From assembly GCA_029569255.1 (NCBI GenBank), contig JAKQUO010000031.1, positions 1-64,000 on the forward strand: 64,000 bases of DNA, written 5' to 3'. The position numbers and the translations under genes were made by a program. Positions 16,372 through 24,582 of the stretch are shown here, one piece after another; the stretch's first letter is position 1, and every line of letters starts with the position of its first letter. This stretch comes from Acidobacteriota bacterium (GTDB lineage Bacteria > Acidobacteriota > Aminicenantia > Aminicenantales > Saccharicenantaceae). The notes below the pieces were generated by a model. That model did no database searches. It worked only from the letters and a program-made list of their open reading frames with translations, and was not told where the DNA came from.

Positions 16372-17163
16372 TTAGGGGACGCGTCCCTTTGGCGCGTGTC
16401 CCCTTTCTTTTGGCCGGGGTCCGGGCCCGGGGCTCTTGGCGACGAGCTTCCGGAGATCCCCGGCCTCCTTCTTATTGAGATAACGCCACTCCCCCGTCTT
16501 CAGGCCCTCGAGGGTGAGCCCGGCGAAATTCACCCGCTTCAGGTGCTTCACCGGGAAGCCGACGGCCTCGAGGAGCTTGCGGATCTCCCGCTTGCGGCCT
16601 TCGGCGATCCCGACCTCCAGCAGGGCCCAGCGGCGGCCGCGCTTGAGGACCCGGACGCGGGCCGGGGACGTGCGGCGTCCTTCGAGGAAGATGCCGCCGC
16701 GGACCCTGTCCAGGTCGCCGTCCTCCGGTTCGCCCTCGACCCGGGCCTCGTAGGTCTTCCCGACCCCGTAGCGCGGATGGGTCAGCCCGAGGGCCAGGTC
16801 GCCGTCGTTCGTCAAGAGAAGCGCCCCTTCCGTGTCGATGTCGAGCCGTCCGACCGGGTAGACCCGGACCGGCAGCCGCCCGATGAGCTCCATGACCGTC
16901 GGCCGCCCGAACGGGTCCTTGACGCTGACGACCCGCCCGGCGGGCTTGTTCATGAGGATGTAGACCGGCCGCTCCTCGGCGCCCCTCACGGGCTTGCCGT
17001 CGACGGCGACCCTGTCGCGCTCCGGATCTATCTTCTCTCCGAGTTCCATGACGACCCGCCCGTTGACGGCGACCCGCCCTTCGGCGATCTTGCGGTCGGC
17101 CTCCCGCCGCGAGCACACCCCGGCGTGCGCCAGGTACTTGTTGAGCCTCGTCTCCGCCGACAT
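16372..17163 (-). CDS. rRNA pseudouridine synthase, RsuA/RluB family
   Basis: 263 residues: an S4 RNA-binding domain (residues ~5-60, RLNKYLAHAGVCSRREADR) and a catalytic domain with the Asp motif GRLDIDTEG and the later GRKREIRKLLEAVG. It isomerises a uridine in rRNA, in the RluB/RluE/RluF/RsuA group; the exact site cannot be told. The C-terminal tail is Arg/Lys-rich, and the last ~11 codons lie inside a GGGGAC palindromic repeat (16374-16404), so the tail seems to come from the repeat. The gene has a consensus-like promoter only eight bases before the ATG and no Shine-Dalgarno. Confidence 0.93.
   Translation of the reverse strand: MSAETRLNKYLAHAGVCSRREADRKIAEGRVAVNGRVVMELGEKIDPERDRVAVDGKPVRGAEERPVYILMNKPAGRVVSVKDPFGRPTVMELIGRLPVRVYPVGRLDIDTEGALLLTNDGDLALGLTHPRYGVGKTYEARVEGEPEDGDLDRVRGGIFLEGRRTSPARVRVLKRGRRWALLEVGIAEGRKREIRKLLEAVGFPVKHLKRVNFAGLTLEGLKTGEWRYLNKKEAGDLRKLVAKSPGPGPRPKERGHAPKGRVP
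16374..16404. repeat. REP-like palindrome, copy A (GGGGAC...GTCCCC)
   Basis: GGGGACGCGTCCC (16375-16387) and CGTGTCCCC (16395-16403) form an imperfect hairpin with a short loop. The same two half-sites recur at 49447-49473, and a related element lies at 35260-35315. This copy overlaps the 3' end of the pseudouridine synthase gene. Confidence 0.75.
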
Positions 17164-17171
17164 GCGGGCCG

Positions 17172-17200
17172 ATTATCCGGCCGCCTTCCCTGCATGTCAA
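17172..17200 (-). promoter_or_regulatory. Promoter for leaderless pseudouridine synthase mRNA
   Basis: Minus strand TTGACA (17195-17200), 17-bp spacer, GATAAT (17172-17177), then 8 bases and the ATG at 17163. Transcription should begin at or one base from the start codon. Confidence 0.7.
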
Positions 17201-17363
17201 GAAGCTGTCCACGGGTGTCCACGGGTTCGGCTCCGGCTCGAGGGCCGGAGGAAGCGGACCGCCGAAGAAGGCACGGAGCGGTTCCCCGAGGCCCCTCCGC
17301 GGCCGGGCCTGAACCTAACCCCGGGAGTTCCGTATCAATGGAGTAGAATAGACGGGTACGACC

Positions 17364-18599
17364 ATGGCCGCGCTGAACGTCACCGAATCGCTGACGATGG
17401 CCTTCGCCTCGCTCCGGGCCAACAAGCTCCGCACCTTCCTGACCCTGCTCGGCATCATCATCGGCGTCCTGACCATCATCGCCGTCGTCTCGGTCATCCA
17501 GGGCCTGAACAACTACGTCTACACCAAGATGGCCTTCTACGGGGCCCACGACTTCTCGGTCCAGAAGTTCTCCATGATCGGGACGTCCCTCAAGGACTTC
17601 CGCGAGCAGATGAAGCGCAAGGACATCACCCTGGCCGAGCGCGACATCATCCGGGCCCACTGCCCGTCGTGCGAGCTCGTCGGGGCCAGCGTCTCGACCA
17701 GCCAGACGGTCAAGTCCGGCAGCCGGTCGCTCAAGGACACCGACGTCCTCGGCGTGACCTACCTCGACCACGAGATCGGCGCCGTCCTCGAGCTCAGCGG
17801 CGGCCGGCACCTGCAGAGCACGGACGAGTCCAATTCCCGCGCCGTCTGCGTCATCGGCGCCGACGTCGCCGAGAAGGTCTTCGCCGGCCTCGACCCCGTC
17901 GGCCGCTGGCTCAAGGTCGGCGCCCGCGACTTCCAGGTCGTCGGCGTGGGCCGGGCCAAGGGCAAGATCCTCGGCTTCAGCCAGGACAACTACATCCGCA
18001 TCCCCATCACGACCTTCATGAAGGCCTACGGCTCGCGCCGGTCCGTCAGCGTCAACATCCACACGGTCTCGCAGGAGGCCCTGGCCCGGGCCCAGGAAGA
18101 GGTCCGGACCGCGCTCCGGTCCTGGCGGAAACGGTCCTACAACGACCCCGACGACTTCTCCTTCGCCACCTCGGAGACCTTCATCCAGTTCTACAAGACG
18201 GCCACGCAGGGCGTCTACTTCGCCATGATCGCCGTCTCGTCGATCGCCCTGCTCGTCGGCGGCATCGTCATCATGAACATCATGTTCGTCTCCGTGTCCG
18301 AGCGGAAGAAGGAGATCGGCATCCGCATGGCCGTCGGGGCCCGGCGCCGCGACATCCTCTGGCAGTTCCTCATCGAGTCGGCGGTCATCTCCGGCATCGG
18401 CGGCTTCATCGGCATCGTCCTCGGCTTCCTCGTCGCCAAGGCCGTGTCCGCGGCGACATCGGTGCCCTCGAGCGTCGAGCCGGCCTCGGTCGCCCTGGCC
18501 ATGGCCATGTCCTGGTCGATCGGCCTGTTCTTCGGCATCTACCCGGCCAACCGGGCGGCCAGGCTCGACCCGGTCGAGGCCCTGAGGTCGGAGCTGTGA
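17364..18599 (+). CDS. ABC transporter permease, MacB/FtsX type (first of tandem pair)
   Basis: 411 residues: N-terminal membrane segment within LRTFLTLLGIIIGVLTIIAVV, a MacB_PCD periplasmic domain (about residues 55-275), and a C-terminal FtsX domain with three membrane segments and the motif SERKKEIGIRMAVGARRRDI. Such permeases work with an ATPase and often an HlyD-type adaptor in efflux or lipid/lipoprotein transport; neither is adjacent. A TAGAAT lies 14 bases before the ATG but lacks a matched -35. The stop overlaps the next gene's start (GTGA). Confidence 0.9.
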   Translation: MAALNVTESLTMAFASLRANKLRTFLTLLGIIIGVLTIIAVVSVIQGLNNYVYTKMAFYGAHDFSVQKFSMIGTSLKDFREQMKRKDITLAERDIIRAHCPSCELVGASVSTSQTVKSGSRSLKDTDVLGVTYLDHEIGAVLELSGGRHLQSTDESNSRAVCVIGADVAEKVFAGLDPVGRWLKVGARDFQVVGVGRAKGKILGFSQDNYIRIPITTFMKAYGSRRSVSVNIHTVSQEALARAQEEVRTALRSWRKRSYNDPDDFSFATSETFIQFYKTATQGVYFAMIAVSSIALLVGGIVIMNIMFVSVSERKKEIGIRMAVGARRRDILWQFLIESAVISGIGGFIGIVLGFLVAKAVSAATSVPSSVEPASVALAMAMSWSIGLFFGIYPANRAARLDPVEALRSEL

Positions 18600-19846
18600 G
18601 CCTGCGGCTCCAGATCTTCCGCGAGGTCTTCCGCATGGCGGTCGACTCGCTGCGGTCGCACAAGCTCCGTTCCTTCCTGACCGTGCTCGGCATCGTCATC
18701 GGGGTCATGACCGTCATCGGCATGGTCTCGGTCATCCAGGGCCTGAACAAGAGCTTCCTCGGCGAGCTCCGATCGGTCGGCTCGGACATGATCATCATCC
18801 AGAAATACGAGGCCGTCCAGGTGGGCCAGCGCACGGAGGAGGAGCGGACGCGCAAGGACCTGACCTTCGATGACGCCAAGGCCATCGAGGAGGACGCGCC
18901 GCTCGTCCGGGCCGTGGCCGTCAACATCTACGTCAGCCCCTTCGAAGCGACCGAGGTCAAGTACCTCGGGGCCAAGAGCGATACGGCCCTGGTCCTCGGC
19001 ATGAACGAGAAGTGGCCGGCCGTCATGAGCCTCTACCTGCCCCGGCTGGGCCGGTTCATCACCGAGGCCGAGGTGGCGCGCTCGGCCCGCGTCTGCGTCC
19101 TGGGCTCGGAGCTGGCCGACGCGCTCTTCCCGGCGACCAACCCGGTCGGCAAGGAGATCCGGGTCGGCGCGGAGGCCTTCACCGTCGTCGGCGTCCTGAA
19201 CAAGCGCGGCCAGATGTTCGGCCAGAGCCGCGACAACTTCGTCGGTCTGCCCATCACCGCGCTGATGAAATACTTCGGCTACGAGAAGGACGGCCTGGAG
19301 ATCATCGCCGTCCCGCGCCGGTCCGAGGACCTCCGGGAGGCGGTCGAGCAGGTCCGCGGCGTCCTGCGCCAGCGGCGCAAGGTCCCCTTCGGCAAGCCCG
19401 ACGATTTCACGATCATGACCCAGGACTCCATGATCGACCTCTACAACCAGCTGACCGGGGCGGCCTACCTGGTCATGGTCGTCATCTCCTCGATCGGCCT
19501 CCTCGTCGGCGGCATCGGGGTCATGAACATCATGCTCGTCTCGGTCAAGGAGAGGACCCGCGAGATCGGCATCCGCAAGGCCATCGGCGCCCGGTCCGGC
19601 GACATCCTCAGGCAGTTCCTCATCGAGGCCGTGTTCCTCACCGGCGCGGGCGGCCTCCTCGGCGTCCTCGCCGGCTTCGGCATCGCTCTCGTCGTCAAGG
19701 CCGCCACTCCTCTCCCGGCCGCAGTCTCCTGGTGGTCGGTCGTTCTCGGGCTGGGGGTGTCGGCGGCCATCGGCCTGTTCTTCGGCCTCGTCCCGGCCCG
19801 GAAGGCCGCGCGGATGGACCCGATCGTCTCCCTCCGCTACGAGTAG
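18596..19846 (+). CDS. ABC transporter permease, MacB/FtsX type (second of tandem pair)
   Basis: 416 residues, a paralogue of the upstream permease with the same layout: LRSFLTVLGIVIGVMTVIGMV at the N-terminus, a periplasmic domain, and a C-terminal FtsX domain (KERTREIGIRKAIGARSGDI, ending PARKAARMDPIVSLRYE). The GTG start at 18596 overlaps the previous stop by four bases, so the two are translated together and probably form a heterodimeric permease. The cognate ATPase must be encoded elsewhere. The frame's apparent extension back to 16994 is spurious. Confidence 0.9.
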   Translation: MSLRLQIFREVFRMAVDSLRSHKLRSFLTVLGIVIGVMTVIGMVSVIQGLNKSFLGELRSVGSDMIIIQKYEAVQVGQRTEEERTRKDLTFDDAKAIEEDAPLVRAVAVNIYVSPFEATEVKYLGAKSDTALVLGMNEKWPAVMSLYLPRLGRFITEAEVARSARVCVLGSELADALFPATNPVGKEIRVGAEAFTVVGVLNKRGQMFGQSRDNFVGLPITALMKYFGYEKDGLEIIAVPRRSEDLREAVEQVRGVLRQRRKVPFGKPDDFTIMTQDSMIDLYNQLTGAAYLVMVVISSIGLLVGGIGVMNIMLVSVKERTREIGIRKAIGARSGDILRQFLIEAVFLTGAGGLLGVLAGFGIALVVKAATPLPAAVSWWSVVLGLGVSAAIGLFFGLVPARKAARMDPIVSLRYE

Positions 19847-19864
19847 CCCCCCTCGCGGCGGCCC

Positions 19865-21334
19865 TTAGGCCCCCTTCTCCCGCTCCTCCCGGTAGCGGCA
19901 GTGGATCGTCTCCCAGAGCTCGGTCCCTGGGATGTTCAGCTTCTTCGGGTCGAAGCAGATGAATTTCCCGGACCGCCTCTGCTCCTCGTAGTCCTTGAGG
20001 GTGGCCAGGCCGACCTTGGTCAGGAGCAGGATGGCGATGATGTTGAGCCAGGCCATCAGGCCGACGCCGATGTCGCCGAGGCCCCAGGCCAGCTGGGTGG
20101 TCCGGATCGCGCCGTAGAAGGTCATGACCAGCATGAAGACGCGGGCCACCTGGATCATGGGCACGCTCTTCTTCTTGAAGAGATAGGCCACGTTGGACTC
20201 GGTGTAGAAGGCGTAGGCCATGAGCGTCGTGAAGGCGAAGAAGAACAGGGCGACGGCCACGAAGTGCCCGCCGAAGCCCCGGAGAAGGGTGTTGATGCCG
20301 GCCTGCGTCCAGACCGGGCTGGCCTCGACGCCGGGCAGGTTGTTGACGATGTAGCCGCCCTTGCCGTCGGCGACGTTGTAGGTCCCGGTGAGCAGGATCA
20401 TGAAGCCCGTCGCGCTGCAGACGAAGAGCGTGTCGACGTAGACCGAGAAGGCCTGGACGAGGCCCTGCTGGGCCGGGTGGGCCACCTCGGCCGCGGCCGC
20501 GGCCTGGGCGCCCGTTCCCTGGCCGGCCTCGTTGGAGAAGATGCCCCGCTTGACGCCCCAGGCGATGGCCGAGCCGACGATGCCGCCGAAGGCGGCGTTC
20601 AGCCCGAGCGCCGACGAGACGACCAGGGCGAACATGCCCGGCAGCCTCTTGATGTCGAGGATGATGACGATGATCGCCATCAGGACGTAGCCGACGGCCA
20701 TGAAGGGCACGAGCAGCTCGGCCGCCTTGCCGATGCGCTTGACGCCGCCGAAGATGATCAGGCCCAGCAGGGCCGTCACGGCGATCCCCGTAACGGCCGG
20801 CGTCATCGGCTTGTAGACGTTGTGGAAGGCCACGGCGATGCTGTTGGCCTGGATGCCCGGCAGGAGGATGCCGCAGGACAGGATGGTGATGACGGCGAAG
20901 ACGACGGCGTACCACTTCTGGCCGAGTCCCTTCTCGATGTAGTAGGACGGGCCGCCGCGGTAGACGCCGCCGATCTCCTCCTTCCAGACCTGGGCCAGGG
21001 CCGACTCGATGTAGGCGGACCCCGCGCCGAGGAAGGCGATCATCCACATCCAGAACAGGGCCCCCGGACCGCCGACGCTGATGGCCGTGGCGACGCCGGC
21101 GATGTTGCCCGTGCCGACCCGGCCGCCGAGGGCCATGGCGAAGCCCTGGAACGAGGACACGCCCCGCTTCGAGGATTGGCCCTTGAACAGCTGGCCGACC
21201 ATGTCCTTGATCAGCCGGACCTGGAGGAAACGGGTGCGGATGGAGAAGTAGATGCCCGCCCCCAGGCACAGGATGACGAGGGGCGCGCTCCAAACGTAGC
21301 CGGAGATCTTGTCGACGAGAGCTTGAAGTTCCAC
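19865..21334 (-). CDS. Alanine/glycine:cation symporter (AGCS family)
   Basis: 489 residues with about 10-11 membrane segments. The AGCS core is recognisable: FQGFAMALGGRVGTGNIAGV, then GALFWMWMIAFLGAG and GGPSYYIEKGLG. These carriers import alanine or glycine with Na+. The GTG start at 21334 has a perfect AAGGAGG five bases upstream. It lies 31 bases downstream of the AlaX editing gene on the same strand, so uptake of alanine and proofreading of alanyl-tRNA may be expressed together. Confidence 0.94.
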   Translation of the reverse strand: MELQALVDKISGYVWSAPLVILCLGAGIYFSIRTRFLQVRLIKDMVGQLFKGQSSKRGVSSFQGFAMALGGRVGTGNIAGVATAISVGGPGALFWMWMIAFLGAGSAYIESALAQVWKEEIGGVYRGGPSYYIEKGLGQKWYAVVFAVITILSCGILLPGIQANSIAVAFHNVYKPMTPAVTGIAVTALLGLIIFGGVKRIGKAAELLVPFMAVGYVLMAIIVIILDIKRLPGMFALVVSSALGLNAAFGGIVGSAIAWGVKRGIFSNEAGQGTGAQAAAAAEVAHPAQQGLVQAFSVYVDTLFVCSATGFMILLTGTYNVADGKGGYIVNNLPGVEASPVWTQAGINTLLRGFGGHFVAVALFFFAFTTLMAYAFYTESNVAYLFKKKSVPMIQVARVFMLVMTFYGAIRTTQLAWGLGDIGVGLMAWLNIIAILLLTKVGLATLKDYEEQRRSGKFICFDPKKLNIPGTELWETIHCRYREEREKGA

Positions 21335-21365
21335 TAAGTCCTCCTTGTTGTGATGAGGGCGCGTT

Positions 21366-22559
21366 TCACGCGTTCGCCTCGAGCCAGGCGGCGGCGGCCG
21401 CGACGGCCTCCCGCAGCCGGTCCTTCTCTGCGACGACGAGTTCGACGAGCGACGGCCCGCCGCCGCCCTTGACAGGCGCGACGGCGGCCACGGCCGGGAC
21501 GGCCTGCCGCAGGTCGGCCCGGACGGACCCCGAGCGGGCGATGACGAGGTGGGCCCGGCCCGCGTCCCGCGCGCCGTAGGCGACGGCGAACTCCCCGCGC
21601 CTGACGATCTCGAGGGCCAGGAAGCGCGCCTCCTCGGGCGTTTTGCCTTCGAGGACGCCGGAGATGACGCGGCCGCCGGCCGACTCGGCGATCTCCTTCG
21701 CCTCGAACGCGGCCAGCCGCTCCTCGAGCTTGCGGGCCCGCTTCTTCAGGTCCTTGTGCTCGGCCCCGAGCCGGCCGACCTGGGCCGCGACGCCGGAGGC
21801 CGGGCACGAGAACGACGCGGCCAGCGCCCTCATCGCCCGGTCCTTCTCCCGGTAGTCCCGCAGGGCCCGCCCGCCGCACGCGAACTCGAAGCGCAGGTTG
21901 CCCCGGATCCTCTCGGCCGGCCCGAGCCGGATGAGCCCGATCTCGCCCGTCCGGCGGACGTGGGTCCCGCCGCAGGCGGAGTAGTCGAAGCCGTCGACCT
22001 CGACGACGCGCAAGAGCCCCGGCCTCTTCGGCGGCCGCCGCAGGGGGACCTCGCCGATCTTCTCCTCGGGGACGTAATAGGTCTTGACGGCGCGGTCCTC
22101 CCAGACGACCGCGTTGGCCCGGTCCTCGACCCGGTCGAGGTCGGCCTCGGCCGCCGCGGGGAGGCCGATCTCGAGCGTCGAGGTCTCGGGCCCGAGGTGG
22201 AACGAGCGCGTCCCGCCCTCGAGGACCTCCCAGAACGCCTGGGACAGGACGTGCTGGCCGGTGTGCTGCTGCATGTGGTCGAAGCGGCGGGCCCGGTCGA
22301 TGCGCCCGAGCGCCCGCCCGCCTTCGAGGGCCCGGTCCAGGACGTGGAGGACCGCGCCGTCCTCGCGCTCGAGGACCGCCAGGACCGCCGCTCCGCCGAG
22401 CGTCCCCGCGTCCCACGGCTGGCCGCCCGACTCCGGATAGAAGGCCGTCCGGTCGAGGACGACGGCCGGGCGCCCGTCGTGCTCCGTTCGCTCGACGACC
22501 TCGGCGTCGAACTCGGCGAGATAGGCGTCGTCGTGATAGAGCCGCTTCGTCTCTGGCAT
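21366..22559 (-). CDS. AlaX-type alanyl-tRNA editing protein with DHHA1 domain (AlaX-L)
   Basis: 397 residues. The N-terminal part matches the AlaRS editing domain: YPESGGQPWD, zinc ligands in HMQQHTGQHVLS and CGGTH. A short coiled coil (about 255-285) leads into a C-terminal DHHA1-like domain ending in a Gly-rich KGGGGPS segment. Stand-alone AlaX proteins hydrolyse Ser- or Gly-tRNA(Ala). No aminoacylation domain is present, so it is not AlaRS. GAGGAG precedes the ATG. It sits directly upstream of the alanine symporter. Confidence 0.92.
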   Translation of the reverse strand: MPETKRLYHDDAYLAEFDAEVVERTEHDGRPAVVLDRTAFYPESGGQPWDAGTLGGAAVLAVLEREDGAVLHVLDRALEGGRALGRIDRARRFDHMQQHTGQHVLSQAFWEVLEGGTRSFHLGPETSTLEIGLPAAAEADLDRVEDRANAVVWEDRAVKTYYVPEEKIGEVPLRRPPKRPGLLRVVEVDGFDYSACGGTHVRRTGEIGLIRLGPAERIRGNLRFEFACGGRALRDYREKDRAMRALAASFSCPASGVAAQVGRLGAEHKDLKKRARKLEERLAAFEAKEIAESAGGRVISGVLEGKTPEEARFLALEIVRRGEFAVAYGARDAGRAHLVIARSGSVRADLRQAVPAVAAVAPVKGGGGPSLVELVVAEKDRLREAVAAAAAWLEANA

Positions 22560-22682
22560 ATCGTCGCTCCTCGGTCCCGGAGGCCGCGGCCGGCGCCCCG
22601 AAGCCGTCCGCCGGCCGGCCGGGTCGAGGGCCGAGGATAGTCCGAGCGCGGCCGGGAGTCAACCCCGTTCGCGCGGCCCCGG

Positions 22683-23900
22683 TCAGAGAACGCGGAAAAC
22701 GACGAGCTCGAGGAGGGCGAAGGCGAAGACGACGGCCACGGGCCCGGCGAGGACGCGGTAGACGTCCTTCATCTCGGCCTTGAAGTACTCGGCCGTCAGG
22801 ACCAGGCAGAGGTGGGCCGGCGAGAGGAGGATCCCGGCGAAGCCGCTGACGTAGGCGAAGGTCATCAGGACCATGTCGGGCGCGCCGTGCCCGATGATGG
22901 GCACGAGGAGCGGGAAGGAGATGGCCACGAAGGCCTGGTTGACGCCGGTCAGCAGGCCGACGACGAACGGGGCCGCGAACATCAGCGCGTAGGCGGACAG
23001 GCCGTGGGGCGGGATGGCCCGGACGACGGCGTCGAGCGCGCCGGAGGTTTCGAGGACCTTCTTGAAGATCATCACCGCGACGATGAGCCAGACGGTCCTC
23101 GGCTGGAAGCTCCGGGCGAAGACGCTCCAGCGGGTCTTGCGGTCCTGCCGCGATACGACCTGGGTCAGGACCGACGCGGCGGCCAGGGCCAGGAGCATGT
23201 TCAGCCTGAAGGCGAAGATGAGGACGATGGTCAGGAGGATGGGCCAGATGCTGAAGGCCACCCGCCGGACGTCCTCCCACGAGCCCCCGCCGTCCCGCTC
23301 CCGGGGCAGGCGCGGCAGCCGCCGGAGGAGGACGGCCATCCCGGCCCCTATGGCGACCAGGCTGAACGGGCCCTGGTAGAGGCTGATCTTCCAGACCGGG
23401 ACCTCGAAGATGGCCGCGGCCAGGATGATGTTGAGGTAGAGGGGCCACCAGTATTCCCAGACGTGGCGGAACCAGTAGTTGTAAAAGGTCTTCCAGGCCG
23501 CGTCGACCTTCCAGCGCCGGGCCGCCTCCTCGACGATGGGCGCGCCCATCATGGCCCCGCCCATCATCGGCAGCAGGCCGATCAGGGCCGAGGGGATGGC
23601 CAGGGTGAGGCGGTCGTCCCGGACCAGGTTCTTGAGGGAATCGACCATGGTCCGGAAGGCGCCGCTCGACTGGAGGTGCTCGCCGATATAGAGGACCAGG
23701 ACGACGACCGCCGCGAGCTGGAGCGTCTCCCAGGAGGTCGCCCCGGCCACGACGGCCAGGCCGAAGGCGCCGGGCCCCATGCCGAACAGGAGGGCCACGA
23801 GCGCGGTGTCGAGGAAAAGGACCAGCCCGAGGTCCCACTTGAGGCGGATGAGGACGAGGAGGAGCGCCAGGACGAGGCCGATCTTGGCCAGGACGATCAC
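22683..23900 (-). CDS. DUF401-family membrane permease
   Basis: 405 residues, about ten hydrophobic segments. The hallmark GLLPMMGGAMMGAPIVEE in the middle and HVWEYWWPLYLN match DUF401 (TIGR00529-like), a family within the ion-transporter-like membrane proteins. Substrate unknown. It begins with GTG one base after the RNase HIII stop and is part of the amidohydrolase-rnhC-DUF401 operon. Confidence 0.85.
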   Translation of the reverse strand: MIVLAKIGLVLALLLVLIRLKWDLGLVLFLDTALVALLFGMGPGAFGLAVVAGATSWETLQLAAVVVLVLYIGEHLQSSGAFRTMVDSLKNLVRDDRLTLAIPSALIGLLPMMGGAMMGAPIVEEAARRWKVDAAWKTFYNYWFRHVWEYWWPLYLNIILAAAIFEVPVWKISLYQGPFSLVAIGAGMAVLLRRLPRLPRERDGGGSWEDVRRVAFSIWPILLTIVLIFAFRLNMLLALAAASVLTQVVSRQDRKTRWSVFARSFQPRTVWLIVAVMIFKKVLETSGALDAVVRAIPPHGLSAYALMFAAPFVVGLLTGVNQAFVAISFPLLVPIIGHGAPDMVLMTFAYVSGFAGILLSPAHLCLVLTAEYFKAEMKDVYRVLAGPVAVVFAFALLELVVFRVL

Positions 23901-23901
23901 G

Positions 23902-24582
23902 TCAGGCGAGCCTCGCGACGCCGGCCGCGGCCAGGACGCGGACGGTCGTCTTGAAGTGGGTCTTGGCCACCTTGGCCAGGATGTCCGGGCCCTTCTCGCG
24001 GACGAGCTTCGCCGCCGCGGCCTCGACCCGGTCCGAGGCGCCCTTGGGCAGCTCGACCCCGACTTCCTCCGAGAGGAAGCGGAGGCGGCTCAGGAACTCG
24101 GCCCGGGCCAGGATGGAAGCGGCCGCGACCGCGGCGTCCTCCTCGGCCCGGGGCATCTGGGCGAGCTCGATCTCCCGCCCCTTCTTGAGCAAGGCGTTGC
24201 GGACGAACCTCTCGTCGCCGAACTGGTCCGTGACCGCCTTCGCCGCCGGGACGCGCTCGAGGACGTTCTCGATGGCCCGGGCGTGGCCCCAGGCGAGCAG
24301 GCGGTTGAGGTTGCGGAGCTTCCCCCAGAGCTCGTTGTATTTCTCCGGCCCGATGGCCACCACGGAGTGACAGGGAAAGCCGCGCTTGAGCTCGCGCGCG
24401 ATCTCCCGGCAGCGGGCGTCGGAGGTCCGCTTCGAGTCCTTGACCCCGAGCTCGCGCAGGACCGCCTCCTGGCCCTCGGGCAGGAAGAAGGCGGCCACGA
24501 CGAGAGGGCCGAAGAAGTCGCCCTTGCCCGATTCGTCCGAGCCGATGCGGCCGGGCTCGGCCGGGAAAAGGCCGGGCGTCAT
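23902..24582 (-). CDS. rnhC: Ribonuclease HIII, short form
   Basis: 226 residues. The start GRIGSDESGKGDFFGPLVVAA carries the RNase HIII-type signature (Asp-Glu plus GKGD.FGPL) rather than the DExGRG of RNase HII, and further acidic ligands lie in VKDSKRTSD and VTDQFGDERF. It should cleave RNA in RNA/DNA hybrids. Typical RNase HIII is about 300 residues with an N-terminal TBP-like domain; here that domain is missing, since the ATG overlaps the upstream stop (ATGA). The long frame reaching 26853 is a chance fusion through other genes. Confidence 0.88.
   Translation of the reverse strand: MTPGLFPAEPGRIGSDESGKGDFFGPLVVAAFFLPEGQEAVLRELGVKDSKRTSDARCREIARELKRGFPCHSVVAIGPEKYNELWGKLRNLNRLLAWGHARAIENVLERVPAAKAVTDQFGDERFVRNALLKKGREIELAQMPRAEEDAAVAAASILARAEFLSRLRFLSEEVGVELPKGASDRVEAAAAKLVREKGPDILAKVAKTHFKTTVRVLAAAGVARLA

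Noticed and set aside
13882-17346. A 1154-codon open frame running through the Lon-like gene and beyond
   Set aside because: It is out of frame with the Lon motifs and gives a low-complexity Arg/Gly/Pro product, typical of a GC-rich shadow.
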